DNA of 64,000 bases from a bacterium. GTDB lineage: Bacteria > Babelota > Babeliae > Babelales > JABJEI01. Positions 40,144 through 49,571 of this stretch are shown here, one piece after another. The notes beneath the pieces are model-generated. The model was not told the DNA's origin, searched no databases, and saw only the letters and a list, made by a program, of their open reading frames with translations. The stretch spans positions 1-64,000 of the forward strand of contig JABJEI010000003.1 in NCBI GenBank assembly GCA_018663245.1, written 5' to 3'. Numbering within the stretch: the first letter of the stretch is position 1; the number at the start of each line of letters is the position of its first letter. Both the position numbers and the translations under genes were made by a program.

Positions 40144-41208
40144 ATGATTTATCACATAGCACAACTGCTACGTCCGACCTATTCGTGGCTTAACCTGTTT
40201 CGTTACGTTAGCTTCCGCGCTATGGGAGCACTTCTAACAGCTCTCTTGGTGTCATTTATTTTTGGTGGCTTTGTTATCAAGTGGTTTACGAAGATTTTTA
40301 AAACTCGCGTACGCAAACATACTCCGGACTCCCATCAAATAAAAAATGGAATGCCAACGATGGGTGGTTTGTTTATCATCGGCGTGGTGATGCTAACGAC
40401 AGTATTGTGGTGTAATTTGATGGCCCCAGAGGTATGGATTTTGAGTGGAACCATAATTGGTTTTGGCTTGATAGGCTGTGTTGATGATTACTATAAAATA
40501 ATACGGGATCGGGGTATCAGTGCGTCAGTTAAGTTTAGTGCACAATGCTTGGTAGCTACAGGTTCTGCAGCTGCATGGTTATATTTAATTAATCCGCCTA
40601 CAACGCTAGTTTTTCCATTCTTTAAGCTTCTACAGCCTGATATTGGAATTTTCTTTATTCCATGGGTGGTCTTTGTTCTTGTTGGTACGGGCAATGCAGT
40701 TAATTTAACTGATGGTCTTGATGGGCTTGCCATCGGCTCATTGATTTCAAACTTTAGCCTTTTCAGCATTGTTGCCTACGTTAGTGGGCATTTTTTCTTT
40801 GCGGATTATCTGGCAATACCTTATACGCCAACGGCTGAATTGGTCGTTATGGGTGGAAGCTTGGTTGGATCATCGCTGGGATTTTTGTGGTATAACACCT
40901 ATCCCGCTCAAATTTTTATGGGAGATGTCGGCTCATTGGGCTTGGGTGCGGCGCTTGGATTGATGGCCTTAATGACTAAGCAAGAGTTGATTTTGCCTAT
41001 TGCCGGTGGGCTGTTTGTGCTAGAAACAGTCTCAGTTATTATTCAGGTTTCTTGGTACAAAATGTTCAAGCGGCGAATTCTACTCATGGCACCCATTCAC
41101 CATCATTTTGAGTTGAAAGGGTGGCCAGAGTCAAAGATAACAACTCGCTTTGGTATTATCTCGTTTGTTCTTAGTTTAATTGCGTTTATGACGCTTAAAA
41201 TGCGCTAA
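40144..41208 (+). CDS. mraY: phospho-N-acetylmuramoyl-pentapeptide transferase
   Basis: PTMGGLFIIG, GLIGCVDDYYKI, NAVNLTDGLDGLA, MGDVGSLGLGAALG, PIHHHFELKGWPESKITTRFGIIS. Confidence 0.96.
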   Translation: MIYHIAQLLRPTYSWLNLFRYVSFRAMGALLTALLVSFIFGGFVIKWFTKIFKTRVRKHTPDSHQIKNGMPTMGGLFIIGVVMLTTVLWCNLMAPEVWILSGTIIGFGLIGCVDDYYKIIRDRGISASVKFSAQCLVATGSAAAWLYLINPPTTLVFPFFKLLQPDIGIFFIPWVVFVLVGTGNAVNLTDGLDGLAIGSLISNFSLFSIVAYVSGHFFFADYLAIPYTPTAELVVMGGSLVGSSLGFLWYNTYPAQIFMGDVGSLGLGAALGLMALMTKQELILPIAGGLFVLETVSVIIQVSWYKMFKRRILLMAPIHHHFELKGWPESKITTRFGIISFVLSLIAFMTLKMR

Positions 41209-41621
41209 AAGGTATTTTAAGAATAAATACCTTTGAATAAACCCTTTATACTTTAATTCTTTTCTCTTGCTTGCATGTTTTCCTTGTCCTGCGAAGGTGG
41301 ATCGAGCTAACTTTTATGCTTTGTTTTCTTACAAGCAGATATCTAAATCTTTTTGCGAGGGGTTGAAGCCAGGCTTCGCTGGTACTTCGCTCTTTGAGCT
41401 ACGAAGGACAGGCAGCCCAACCCAATCGACCCCCCTGTCCTGCGAAGCCTTTGGCGAAGCGGGATGGACCCCTACGCGAGTAACTTGAAACCTCGAGCTA
41501 CGCTCTGCAATTTCTTCAACAGGCCTGTCCGGCGAAGCTTTACGCGAAGCCTGGAACACGCTCAACGGAGTTGTTTTTAGATAACTCCGTCTGGTATGCC
41601 TAGCTTAAAAAAACACCACCT

Positions 41622-41785
41622 TGTCATCCTCGTGCATACGGGGATCCAGTCTTTCAGTAGTTCATTTTAGAGCATAGATCTCGCGATTTATTGTTGTTGT
41701 ATTTTGCAATCATTTGCTACCCATTTTTCATATTTTAAGGAGCTTGTTTCTAGTCCTGGATCCCCGTTCAAAGCCGGGGATGACA
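41622..41785. mobile_element. MITE-like element, copy A (164 bp)
   Basis: Terminal inverted repeats TGTCATCCTCGTGCATACGGGGATCCAG / CTGGATCCCCGTTCAAAGCCGGGGATGACA. Confidence 0.65.
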
Positions 41786-41943
41786 AAGGAAAAAACTTTA
41801 TTGCGTCCAGGGGAAGTTTAAAGTCTTGGCGTAGAACGTAGGTGAAATTACGCGAAGCCTGGAGTCGTACTCAACTGAGTTGTTTTTAAGTCACTATTCG
41901 CTTGTTTGGCAGATAAGCTTTGGACATGAAAGATGCTCTCTTT

Positions 41944-42110
41944 TGTCATCCCCGGCTTTGAACGGGGATCCAGTCTTTTAGTATCTCATTTTCAAATAAG
42001 GAAGGGGAAGCAGGACTTTTTTTGTTGTGTTTTACTAATACTTGCTACATAGCTTCATATTTTACGGATATTACTTCTAGTTCTGGATTCCCGTATTCAC
42101 GAGGATGACA
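41944..42110. mobile_element. MITE-like element, copy B (167 bp)
   Basis: Terminal inverted repeats TGTCATCCCCGGCTTTGAACGGGGATCCAG / CTGGATTCCCGTATTCACGAGGATGACA; interior partly matches copy A in direct orientation. Confidence 0.65.
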
Positions 42111-42327
42111 GGGAAGTGTTTTTTAGACGAAGACGGAAGTAGCCCCCCTGTCTCTGCGAAGCTTCTAAAATTGAGTGCTTTTCGGGTTTAGTAAGTTGCA
42201 TACAAAGCAAATTTATAAAGATTTTCATTATTAGCTAAACTGTTTGAAGCAACCTAAAAGCGCAAGCTTCTGGTTGCAACGTTTTTTGCGTAAGGATTTC
42301 AAAGGTCTCCCTTTGACGCCATTGTAT

Positions 42328-42355
42328 GCAAGGGGTTAGGCGAGTAACCCCTTGC
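42328..42355. terminator. strong hairpin downstream of the minus-strand permease
   Basis: Perfect 11-bp stem GCAAGGGGTTA/TAACCCCTTGC with a 6-nt loop; no clear T tract on either side in the right polarity. Confidence 0.45.
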
Positions 42356-42395
42356 TAAAAAATTAAAGAAAGTTTTGTTTGTAAGTAAACACTTA

Positions 42396-43757
42396 TTATT
42401 CGACGTGAATAGTAGGTTCTTCAGGGTCAAGAGCATCAAGCTCAAGCTGACCCTCTTCATGCTCTAGTGGTGTATACCCACGGAAGAATGCGAGAGTAGA
42501 AAGTGTACCCAAAATTGCTGTGTATATGTAAAAGGCTATTCTGCTTTCTGAGTGCAAGAAGTTTTGTACGAGGGTAACCAGAAAGATTGCACTACCAATA
42601 AGTGCTCCAATTCCGATGATGCCAGTGTATAGCGTTGCTCCACGTCGTAACGTGCCTTTGATAAAGGCAAGTGTGATAACGACATAGACGCAAGTAACGC
42701 CCAAAACTGCCATTTGTTGCATTGGAATTTGGCTACTTTTTGCAAGTACGATGTAGGTTAGAGCGATTGCTCCCTGTAATAGTACAGCAAATAATGGAAT
42801 ATTATTTTTACTTATTTTGACGAATGTTCGCGAGAATGGAAGTAGATTTTGTTTGGCAACTGCATAAATGTTCCAGCCATTGCTAAACAGGATGCTGTAC
42901 CCTGATCCAAAGGCCGAGAAGGCAACGCCGATAGCCATCACACGAGCAATAATAACGGCCCAAATTGTGTCGCCTGCAAGTCGTGTTCCGAACATTTTAA
43001 ATGCTTCAAGCCAGTCTACAGCAAAGATAATATTTTTACCCAGCGCGCCAGAGAACATTGCTTGATAGAGTGCAAGAGTAGCGATAACAAGCGCACATGA
43101 GATCAAGACGGCTTTGAGCCCATCTCGAGGATTTTTAAGTTTTGGAGTAATTGCGAGTGTTGCCTCAAATCCAGCGAATGCAAAGAGGGCGAATGATAGA
43201 GCGTCTGGTAGAGCGCGTGGATGAGCATGAGTAACAAAGTCTTTGATTGAAAATACGAACATACCGCCAATAATAACAAGGGCAATAGGAACGGCTTTTA
43301 GGATAGTTATAAACCGTTGAATTCGAGCGCCCATTTTTAGGTTGAGCAAATTTAGGCCGACAAAAGTTAGCATAACGATTATGTCACGGGTCATTATGTT
43401 GACTATTGCTAGCTCTGGGATCATTAATTCGGCGATCATGTTGCAAACATGTATTGCCAAAACAGCCGAGCCCATTTTACCGATAGAGTATCCAAAGCTC
43501 ACTAAAAATCCGGCTATGTAACCAAACTCTCTGTTTGCGTGATCAAAAATAGTGCCTTGCGGATGCTGTTTCATGAGCTCTGCAAAGGTCAAAATAATTG
43601 GTGTAACAAGTATTCCCACAGCTAGGTAGGCCAAGGATCCGGCCGTTCCCATCAGGTGTGCAAGTAGAGCTGTATTAATAAACAGTCCCTTGCCAAGCAT
43701 GATGTTTAAATTAACCAGAATAGCTGTAGACAAAGAAAGTTTATGTTGTGATGGCAT
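42396..43757 (-). CDS. APC-superfamily amino-acid permease
   Basis: Polytopic; LNIMLGKGLFINTALL, ALFAFAGFEATLAI; paralog of 43895-45193. Confidence 0.85.
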   Translation of the reverse strand: MPSQHKLSLSTAILVNLNIMLGKGLFINTALLAHLMGTAGSLAYLAVGILVTPIILTFAELMKQHPQGTIFDHANREFGYIAGFLVSFGYSIGKMGSAVLAIHVCNMIAELMIPELAIVNIMTRDIIVMLTFVGLNLLNLKMGARIQRFITILKAVPIALVIIGGMFVFSIKDFVTHAHPRALPDALSFALFAFAGFEATLAITPKLKNPRDGLKAVLISCALVIATLALYQAMFSGALGKNIIFAVDWLEAFKMFGTRLAGDTIWAVIIARVMAIGVAFSAFGSGYSILFSNGWNIYAVAKQNLLPFSRTFVKISKNNIPLFAVLLQGAIALTYIVLAKSSQIPMQQMAVLGVTCVYVVITLAFIKGTLRRGATLYTGIIGIGALIGSAIFLVTLVQNFLHSESRIAFYIYTAILGTLSTLAFFRGYTPLEHEEGQLELDALDPEEPTIHVE

Positions 43758-43894
43758 AAAAAGGACCCCGATTTATGTCGTGTAAGATGTTGATGAGTTA
43801 GTGAACTAAACTGTGCTGAGCAACGAAGCTGGATGTCTGTCTTGCATCCGAAGTCCAGTCTAAACGTTTTTATCAAAAAAGACAAGTGAGGCGC

Positions 43895-45193
43895 CTAATA
43901 GGCCCTGCTGGAGCTATGATTGCTTCCGGCGTAAAGTGACAGCGGGAGCATGATAATTGCAAAGATTAAGAGTGGCCATGCGCCAAACGTCATGATGTTT
44001 TGTATGAATGTAGCGATAAAAAGAGTGCTACTGACAAGTGCGGCTATGCTTATAAGCCGTATTTTTAATTTGCTTTGTGAGCAGAAGGCCCATCGTGTGA
44101 AGGCCATTACGATTAAGGGGTAAGTGATAACAGTGCCAAGAACGCTCATCTGTTGCATCGGAATTTGGCTTCCATGTGATAACAGGATGTAGGATACGCA
44201 GATTATTCCTTGCATGAATACTGATAAAATAGGTGCGCCACTTCGGCTTAATCGGGTGAATAGGTGCGAGAACGGTAGTAAATTATGTTTTGCAATATCA
44301 TGAACATTCCAACCGCCGCTAAACATAATGCTATAGCCTGACCCAAAGGCGGAAGAGGCTACCCCGACAGTCATTATTCTTGTCAAAATTTGTGCCCACA
44401 TATTATCACCAACCAGACGAATGCTGAGAGTTTTATATGCTTCTAGCCAGTTATCAGAGTTAATTAGAGCTTGCCCCAAGGCACCTGAAAACATGGTTTG
44501 ATATAGGCATAAAATCACTACGACCATTGTGCAGGCTAACAGAACGGCCTTCAAACCATCACGTGAATCTTTAAGTTTTGGAATGATAGTAAGTGTCGCT
44601 TCAAAGCCTGAAAACGCAAAAAGGGCGAATGAAAATGTTTGTGGAAGCGCCCATGGATTGGCGTTTATTATGAGTGTGTTTAGAGAAAAAGCATACAAAC
44701 CTCCAACTACTCCAAACAGGATGGGAATTGTTTTTAGGGTGGTAATTGTCGCTTGTATTCGGGCACCCATTTTAAGGTTTAGCAGGTTGAGCGAGACAAA
44801 CACCCCGATGGCAAAAATATTGCGGTAAAGAATTGGTATTGCGGCCAGTTCTGGAATTATTAACTGTGCGATCATGTTGCATACATGTACGGCCAGTGTA
44901 GCTGTTCCAAGCTTGCCGATAGAGAAACCAAAGCTTGCGATAAAGCCTGGGACCCTTCCAAACGCTTTATTAACGTGATCAAATAGGGTGTAGCTTGAAT
45001 TATTTTTCATCAGCTGTGCAAAGGCGAAGATTATAGGAATAATCGTAATGCCTACGGCCAAATACGCTAATGCTCCGACGCTACCCATGTGCTTAGCCAG
45101 TAGGGCTGTATTTACAAAGATCCCTTGGCCAAGAATAATGTTAATGTTGATAAGGACGGCCGTTGTCAGAGAAAATTTGTACAGACTACTCAT
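43895..45193 (-). CDS. APC-superfamily amino-acid permease
   Basis: Polytopic; ININIILGQGIFVNTALLAKHMGS, ALFAFSGFEATLTIIPKLKDSRDGLKAVLL; paralog of 42396-43757. Confidence 0.85.
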   Translation of the reverse strand: MSSLYKFSLTTAVLININIILGQGIFVNTALLAKHMGSVGALAYLAVGITIIPIIFAFAQLMKNNSSYTLFDHVNKAFGRVPGFIASFGFSIGKLGTATLAVHVCNMIAQLIIPELAAIPILYRNIFAIGVFVSLNLLNLKMGARIQATITTLKTIPILFGVVGGLYAFSLNTLIINANPWALPQTFSFALFAFSGFEATLTIIPKLKDSRDGLKAVLLACTMVVVILCLYQTMFSGALGQALINSDNWLEAYKTLSIRLVGDNMWAQILTRIMTVGVASSAFGSGYSIMFSGGWNVHDIAKHNLLPFSHLFTRLSRSGAPILSVFMQGIICVSYILLSHGSQIPMQQMSVLGTVITYPLIVMAFTRWAFCSQSKLKIRLISIAALVSSTLFIATFIQNIMTFGAWPLLIFAIIMLPLSLYAGSNHSSSRAY

Positions 45194-45234
45194 TTAACGA
45201 GTCCTCGCGTAAATGTAACGTTTGGTCTAGTCAA

Positions 45235-45984
45235 TCACTGTTTAGGTAAAAAGGCAAGATAGGCGGCTAGTGAGCCGGCGACTGCTGCATTCAAGCTTTC
45301 TGACTTGCCAGGCATTGGTAATGTGACTTTCTGGTCGCATGATGCGAGCCATGTTGAATTTAGCCCATGTGCTTCGTTTCCTACAACTAGCAGGCTTTGT
45401 GAAAGTTTATTGTGTACAGGCGCATCTCCTGAATCAACTACCAAAGCTGTCAATGTTGGGCGACTTTTATGCTCAATTAGAGCTTGCCATGTGGTCTGTA
45501 TAATTGTGATATTTGCGATGTTGCCGGAAGTTGATTGTACAACTTTTGGGCTCCATGGGTCACAGCCATCAATCAGAATAATATTTTGTAAGTCTAGGGC
45601 TACCGAAGTTCGGATTAGAGTTCCAACATTCCCTGGTTCGTGCAGATCCGCCAGCACTAGTCCTGGTTTAATGTTTGTTGGCTCGTTGTTTGTTGGTATG
45701 GCAAAGGTTGCCAAAATGCCGCTTGGAGTCTTACTCGTGCTCATTTTTTGCATAACTATTGGCTCAACAATGCTTACTGCATCGCAACGCTGGGTAATTG
45801 AATGGTGTTGATGTTCAGGTGTTATGTATAGATGTGTTGCTTGCCAACCTGCATCAAAAAATGTTTGTGTGCATCTCATGCCTTGGGCAATAAGTTCTTG
45901 ATGTTGTGTTCGGCCTTTTTTGGCATGTAATGCTCTTACTTTTTTCACGTGTTGATTGGTTAATGAGGTAATAGTTGGCTGCAC
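45235..45984 (-). CDS. TrmH/SpoU-family RNA 2'-O-methyltransferase
   Basis: LADLHEPGNVGTLIRTSVAL, LLVVGNEAHGLN, VTLPMPGKSESLNAAVAGSLAAYLA. Confidence 0.9.
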   Translation of the reverse strand: MQPTITSLTNQHVKKVRALHAKKGRTQHQELIAQGMRCTQTFFDAGWQATHLYITPEHQHHSITQRCDAVSIVEPIVMQKMSTSKTPSGILATFAIPTNNEPTNIKPGLVLADLHEPGNVGTLIRTSVALDLQNIILIDGCDPWSPKVVQSTSGNIANITIIQTTWQALIEHKSRPTLTALVVDSGDAPVHNKLSQSLLVVGNEAHGLNSTWLASCDQKVTLPMPGKSESLNAAVAGSLAAYLAFLPKQ

Positions 45985-45993
45985 AGTCGACTC

Positions 45994-47124
45994 CTACAAG
46001 GTACCGTCAAGGATTTGTTGTCGGTAGTTTTGCATCAAGGCTACCATGAATGCAACGTTGGTTGCAGATGCAATTGTAGCGGCCGTTGGCTCATTTGCCT
46101 TGAAAAGATGGTGTAGGTACGCTTTGCTAAACGTTCTTGATAATACGCACTTGCTGTGCGGGTCGATAGGTGAGTAATCTTTTTTGTACTTAGAATTAAG
46201 TATTCTTACCATTCCCTGCTTGGTCAAAATAAGGCCATGTCGGGCGATGCGTGTAGGGTGTGAGCTGTCAAAAGTATCAAGGCCAAGTGGAACACATTGT
46301 TCTAGTGATGCGAGATCTGCGATCCCAAGCAAGTGATTAGGCTTATCTTCTGGCAGGTTAGGCATAAGCTGGCCTAGCATTGTGACCATCTCGTCTAGTG
46401 ATTTGCCTAAGCTTCCGCCGATAGCAAAGCCATCAAAATCAAGAGCTGTCAGAGTTGAGCAACTAAGTTTGCGCAGTTTAGGGTCGATTCCACCGTGTAT
46501 TACTGCGTACATAGCCTGGTTGTTAGGATTTTGTTTGTGGCAATCAAGTGATCGTTTTTCCCATCTATGGGTACGCTCAAGTGATTCTTTAAGTTTTGCT
46601 GGGCTTGTATGATAAGGAGGGAGCTCGTCAAATGGAATAATGATGTCTGCGCCAAGATCTTTTTGAGCTTGAACAGATGTTTCTGGAGTTAATAGAATTG
46701 GTGTTCCGTCTCTGTATGAGCGAAACAGCACTCCCTCTTCACTAATTTTGAGAACGGAATTATCGCTGCTTTTTTTGCCGCGACTTTTCAACTCATCCTT
46801 AACGCCGCCGTAGGCTAGGCTAAATACTTGGAATCCACCAGAATCAGTAATTAAGGGTTGCTTGCGATTGATAAATTTGTGAAGTCCACCAGCTTGTTTA
46901 ATTACGCTGGTTCCTGGTTGAACCATCAAATGGTAGGTGTTGCAAAACATAAGCTGAAGGCCAAGAGAATCGGCAAGGGTGGTGTCCAGGGCTTTTAATG
47001 AGCCGTTTGTTCCAACGGCTACAAAGTTTGGCGTGTCGATGATTCCGTGAGGAGTTATAATTTGTCCAACACGAGCTCGAGACTTTTTTGATTGGTGAAT
47101 AACTTTAAATGAAAATGGAGTCAT
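45994..47124 (-). CDS. tgt: tRNA-guanine transglycosylase, with unusual pocket residues and degenerate Zn site
   Basis: LITDSGGFQVFSL, IIPFDELPPY, FAIGGSLGKSLDEM, GLDTFDSSHPTRIARHG. Confidence 0.93.
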   Translation of the reverse strand: MTPFSFKVIHQSKKSRARVGQIITPHGIIDTPNFVAVGTNGSLKALDTTLADSLGLQLMFCNTYHLMVQPGTSVIKQAGGLHKFINRKQPLITDSGGFQVFSLAYGGVKDELKSRGKKSSDNSVLKISEEGVLFRSYRDGTPILLTPETSVQAQKDLGADIIIPFDELPPYHTSPAKLKESLERTHRWEKRSLDCHKQNPNNQAMYAVIHGGIDPKLRKLSCSTLTALDFDGFAIGGSLGKSLDEMVTMLGQLMPNLPEDKPNHLLGIADLASLEQCVPLGLDTFDSSHPTRIARHGLILTKQGMVRILNSKYKKDYSPIDPHSKCVLSRTFSKAYLHHLFKANEPTAATIASATNVAFMVALMQNYRQQILDGTL

Positions 47125-47126
47125 AA

Positions 47127-47798
47127 TTAATTTTTTTGCGGAGTAACGAATGAACGAGCGACTTGTAAAAGTGGTGCACCCAAAAGGATAACAATCAATT
47201 TTACCAAATAGCTAAACAGAATAAGTTGCCATATATTTTGTACGATACCGTACAATCCAAGCATAGCAAACATAACGGTATCAAGAAGTTGTGTAGAGCT
47301 CATGCTTATGTAGTTGCGTAGAATAAAAGCCCGACCTTTAAAGCGGTTTTTTAGAATTCCGTAAAAACGATACTCAATATTTTGTACAACAAAAAATGTG
47401 AACAGTGAGGCAAGAATAATGCGAGGAGACGTGATCAAAATAGTGGTAAACGCCTGGCTGGTAGCTCCTACCGTAAACGGTGCGTAAAGTAACTGAAATA
47501 TTGCAAGAAGCGCAAAAGAGGCGCAGACAAAGCAGCTAGCGTATACGGTTTTACGGGCTTGATCGCGACCAAAATATTCTTGTAGCAGGTTGATGCCAAA
47601 AACGGCTCCTACGCCAAGTGCGTCTGATGGTGAGGCCCCTAGGCCAAATAATGAGATTTGTTTTGTTACAAATAGATTTGCAAGCACCCACAGCAGTCCT
47701 ACGAATGCAGACAAAGCTACAGAACCCAATCGAAGGGCGACTATTGTTAAGGAACAGACCGTTACGATCTGAGCGCAAAAAATAAGTTCGTTACTCAT
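47127..47798 (-). CDS. yhhQ: queuosine-precursor transporter (YhhQ/VUT family)
   Basis: Polytopic VUT pattern: FGINLLQEYFGRDQARKTVYASC, RNYISMSSTQLLDTVMFAMLGLYG; 2 nt from tgt. Confidence 0.85.
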   Translation of the reverse strand: MSNELIFCAQIVTVCSLTIVALRLGSVALSAFVGLLWVLANLFVTKQISLFGLGASPSDALGVGAVFGINLLQEYFGRDQARKTVYASCFVCASFALLAIFQLLYAPFTVGATSQAFTTILITSPRIILASLFTFFVVQNIEYRFYGILKNRFKGRAFILRNYISMSSTQLLDTVMFAMLGLYGIVQNIWQLILFSYLVKLIVILLGAPLLQVARSFVTPQKN

Positions 47799-48799
47799 GG
47801 CTGTAACAGTGGATACTTATCAAAACCGACCATCAGGCATTCGGTTCTGGGAATCAAGTTAAAGCGATCTATAACCTTTTGTTGCATGAGTCGGGCAAGT
47901 TGTACGATGTCTTGGCTTGTGGAACCAGGCTCGGCAACAATCATGTTGGCATGTTGGTATGATACACCCGCATTCCCGACGCTCAGTGTGCCTTTGGCCC
48001 CGATGTTGTCCAAGTAAAAAGCAACGTAGATGCATGGGTTTGGCAGGCTTGCGTTTGTCAGTTCGTCTTTAGCAAAATTTCTAAAAAAACTGCCACAGGT
48101 TCGCTTGTAGGGGAAGCGTTTGGTTCGGTGTCTAAAGATTTCGACACTTCGGCCCTTGTTGAATGCTGTTTGTAGTTTTGTTGTTTTTGCAAAGCGGAAT
48201 GTTGCGCTCACCAGGTAATGTTGCCTATCAAAGAGGCGGGATTGATTGTAGCCAAAGTTGAACCAGTCGAAGTCTACTTTGATTATTTTGCCCGTTGCTC
48301 GCTCAATGACCTCTGCTTTAACCAGGAATTGGCTCAATAAAAAGTCGTAGTAATGTATGTTGATAAATACTGATCCACCCACGGTTCCCGGTATACCGAT
48401 GAACTCTTCTGGGCCGGTAAGATCATGCTCTAAACAGTAGGTAATGAGGTCGGCAAAAACTGTTCCTGCGCCAGCTTGTACCAGAGAATATTCTGGCTCA
48501 TCAGAAACAATTTTGATTACACTGACTTGTGGCCGTATTACAATGCCATCAAAACCAGAGTCACTGATTAGAATGTTGGCACCTTGCCCCAAAACGAAAA
48601 TATCCAATTTCTGCTTATGTGCAAAATCAAGCGACTTAGCATAGGCAGCAACGGTAGTTGGTTGGGTAAAAAAACGTGCTGGACCGCCAGTTCCAAACCA
48701 TGTGTATTGTGCGAGTGGGATGTTGGTTTGAACACCGAGCTTGTTCAGCGCTGTTTTGTCTGTAGTTATGTTCATAATTTGTAACGCACAGTTTTTCAA
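47795..48799 (-). CDS. murB: UDP-N-acetylmuramate dehydrogenase
   Basis: TWFGTGGPARFF, LGQGANILISDSGFDGIVI, EFIGIPGTVGGSVFINIHYY, CGSFFRN. Start may be the internal Met. Confidence 0.93.
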   Translation of the reverse strand: MKNCALQIMNITTDKTALNKLGVQTNIPLAQYTWFGTGGPARFFTQPTTVAAYAKSLDFAHKQKLDIFVLGQGANILISDSGFDGIVIRPQVSVIKIVSDEPEYSLVQAGAGTVFADLITYCLEHDLTGPEEFIGIPGTVGGSVFINIHYYDFLLSQFLVKAEVIERATGKIIKVDFDWFNFGYNQSRLFDRQHYLVSATFRFAKTTKLQTAFNKGRSVEIFRHRTKRFPYKRTCGSFFRNFAKDELTNASLPNPCIYVAFYLDNIGAKGTLSVGNAGVSYQHANMIVAEPGSTSQDIVQLARLMQQKVIDRFNLIPRTECLMVGFDKYPLLQP

Positions 48800-48841
48800 A
48801 AAGTTCTTTAAGATCAGGTTAAATTGATATTTTGTAGTTTA

Positions 48842-49495
48842 TCATGGGTTGCTTGTAGTGTCGATTGTGTCGGAAAGGTGCATTGTTACTACGCTAGTTG
48901 TGTTGTCTTGAATATCTTTTTCGCTGGTAGGAGTGAATCCAAGTTTTTGGTATAGGTTACAGGTTGGCGTATTGCTTGAGAGAGCTTGAATAGTAATTGG
49001 TTTATGGATGTTGTTTTTTTGAGCGTATGCCTTGAGCGTGTTTGTTGCGTAGTGAACCAGCTGTGTTCCGATGCCTTGCCCTCGGAAGATGGGATTGGTT
49101 ACAAGAACCTCAATAAGTTGAAGCTCTTGCACAAAGGTGACACACCCGCGAGCTTGTTGGTCTAGTTTGTAGATGGCTATTTTTGCAGCAAATGGCTGGT
49201 CGTTGATTTCAGTGAATCCGAATAATAACTTTAGGATAGTTTGTCTGGCGTTGTAGTTGAAACTGTCTGGATCTGTTTTATTTACTTGGTAAAAGAGAAG
49301 CTGCCTAGCCTCGTACAACATTCCAAATAGGTCACAAAAAATCTTTTTATTATTTTGTTCAAAAAGATTAATGTGACCGCTAGTTTCTTGCTGTTGCATG
49401 TCCTGCCCCCCTACATGTCCCCTGTGAGCAGCACCGTCAGTGTTAGTCTTACTCATAGCCTTTGACTGGAATACAAAGCAAGCGTTTTTGGCCAA
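48842..49495 (-). CDS. GNAT-family N-acetyltransferase
   Basis: LIEVLVTNPIFRGQGIGTQLVHYATNTLK...NTPTCNLYQKLGF. Start may be the internal Met. Confidence 0.8.
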   Translation of the reverse strand: MAKNACFVFQSKAMSKTNTDGAAHRGHVGGQDMQQQETSGHINLFEQNNKKIFCDLFGMLYEARQLLFYQVNKTDPDSFNYNARQTILKLLFGFTEINDQPFAAKIAIYKLDQQARGCVTFVQELQLIEVLVTNPIFRGQGIGTQLVHYATNTLKAYAQKNNIHKPITIQALSSNTPTCNLYQKLGFTPTSEKDIQDNTTSVVTMHLSDTIDTTSNP

Positions 49496-49571
49496 GTTGG
49501 TGAAATTATTCTGCTTAAGCTATACTTTCATCAATTCAAAAGTGGCTTATTTTTTGACACAGGGTTGTTCC

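Larger units (their letters stand above)
41250..42180. repeat. non-coding repeat-rich island with recurrent GCGAAGC-type motifs
   Basis: CCTGTCCTGCGAAGCCTTTGGCGAAGC, CCTGTCCGGCGAAGCTTTACGCGAAGCCTGG, TACGCGAAGCCTGGA and CCTGTCTCTGCGAAGCTTC recur within under 1 kb. Confidence 0.7.

Noticed and set aside
41267-41565. Two overlapping ORFs (73 aa plus, 78 aa minus) after mraY
   Set aside because: Both are built from the GCGAAGC repeat patch; no RBS or protein-like features.
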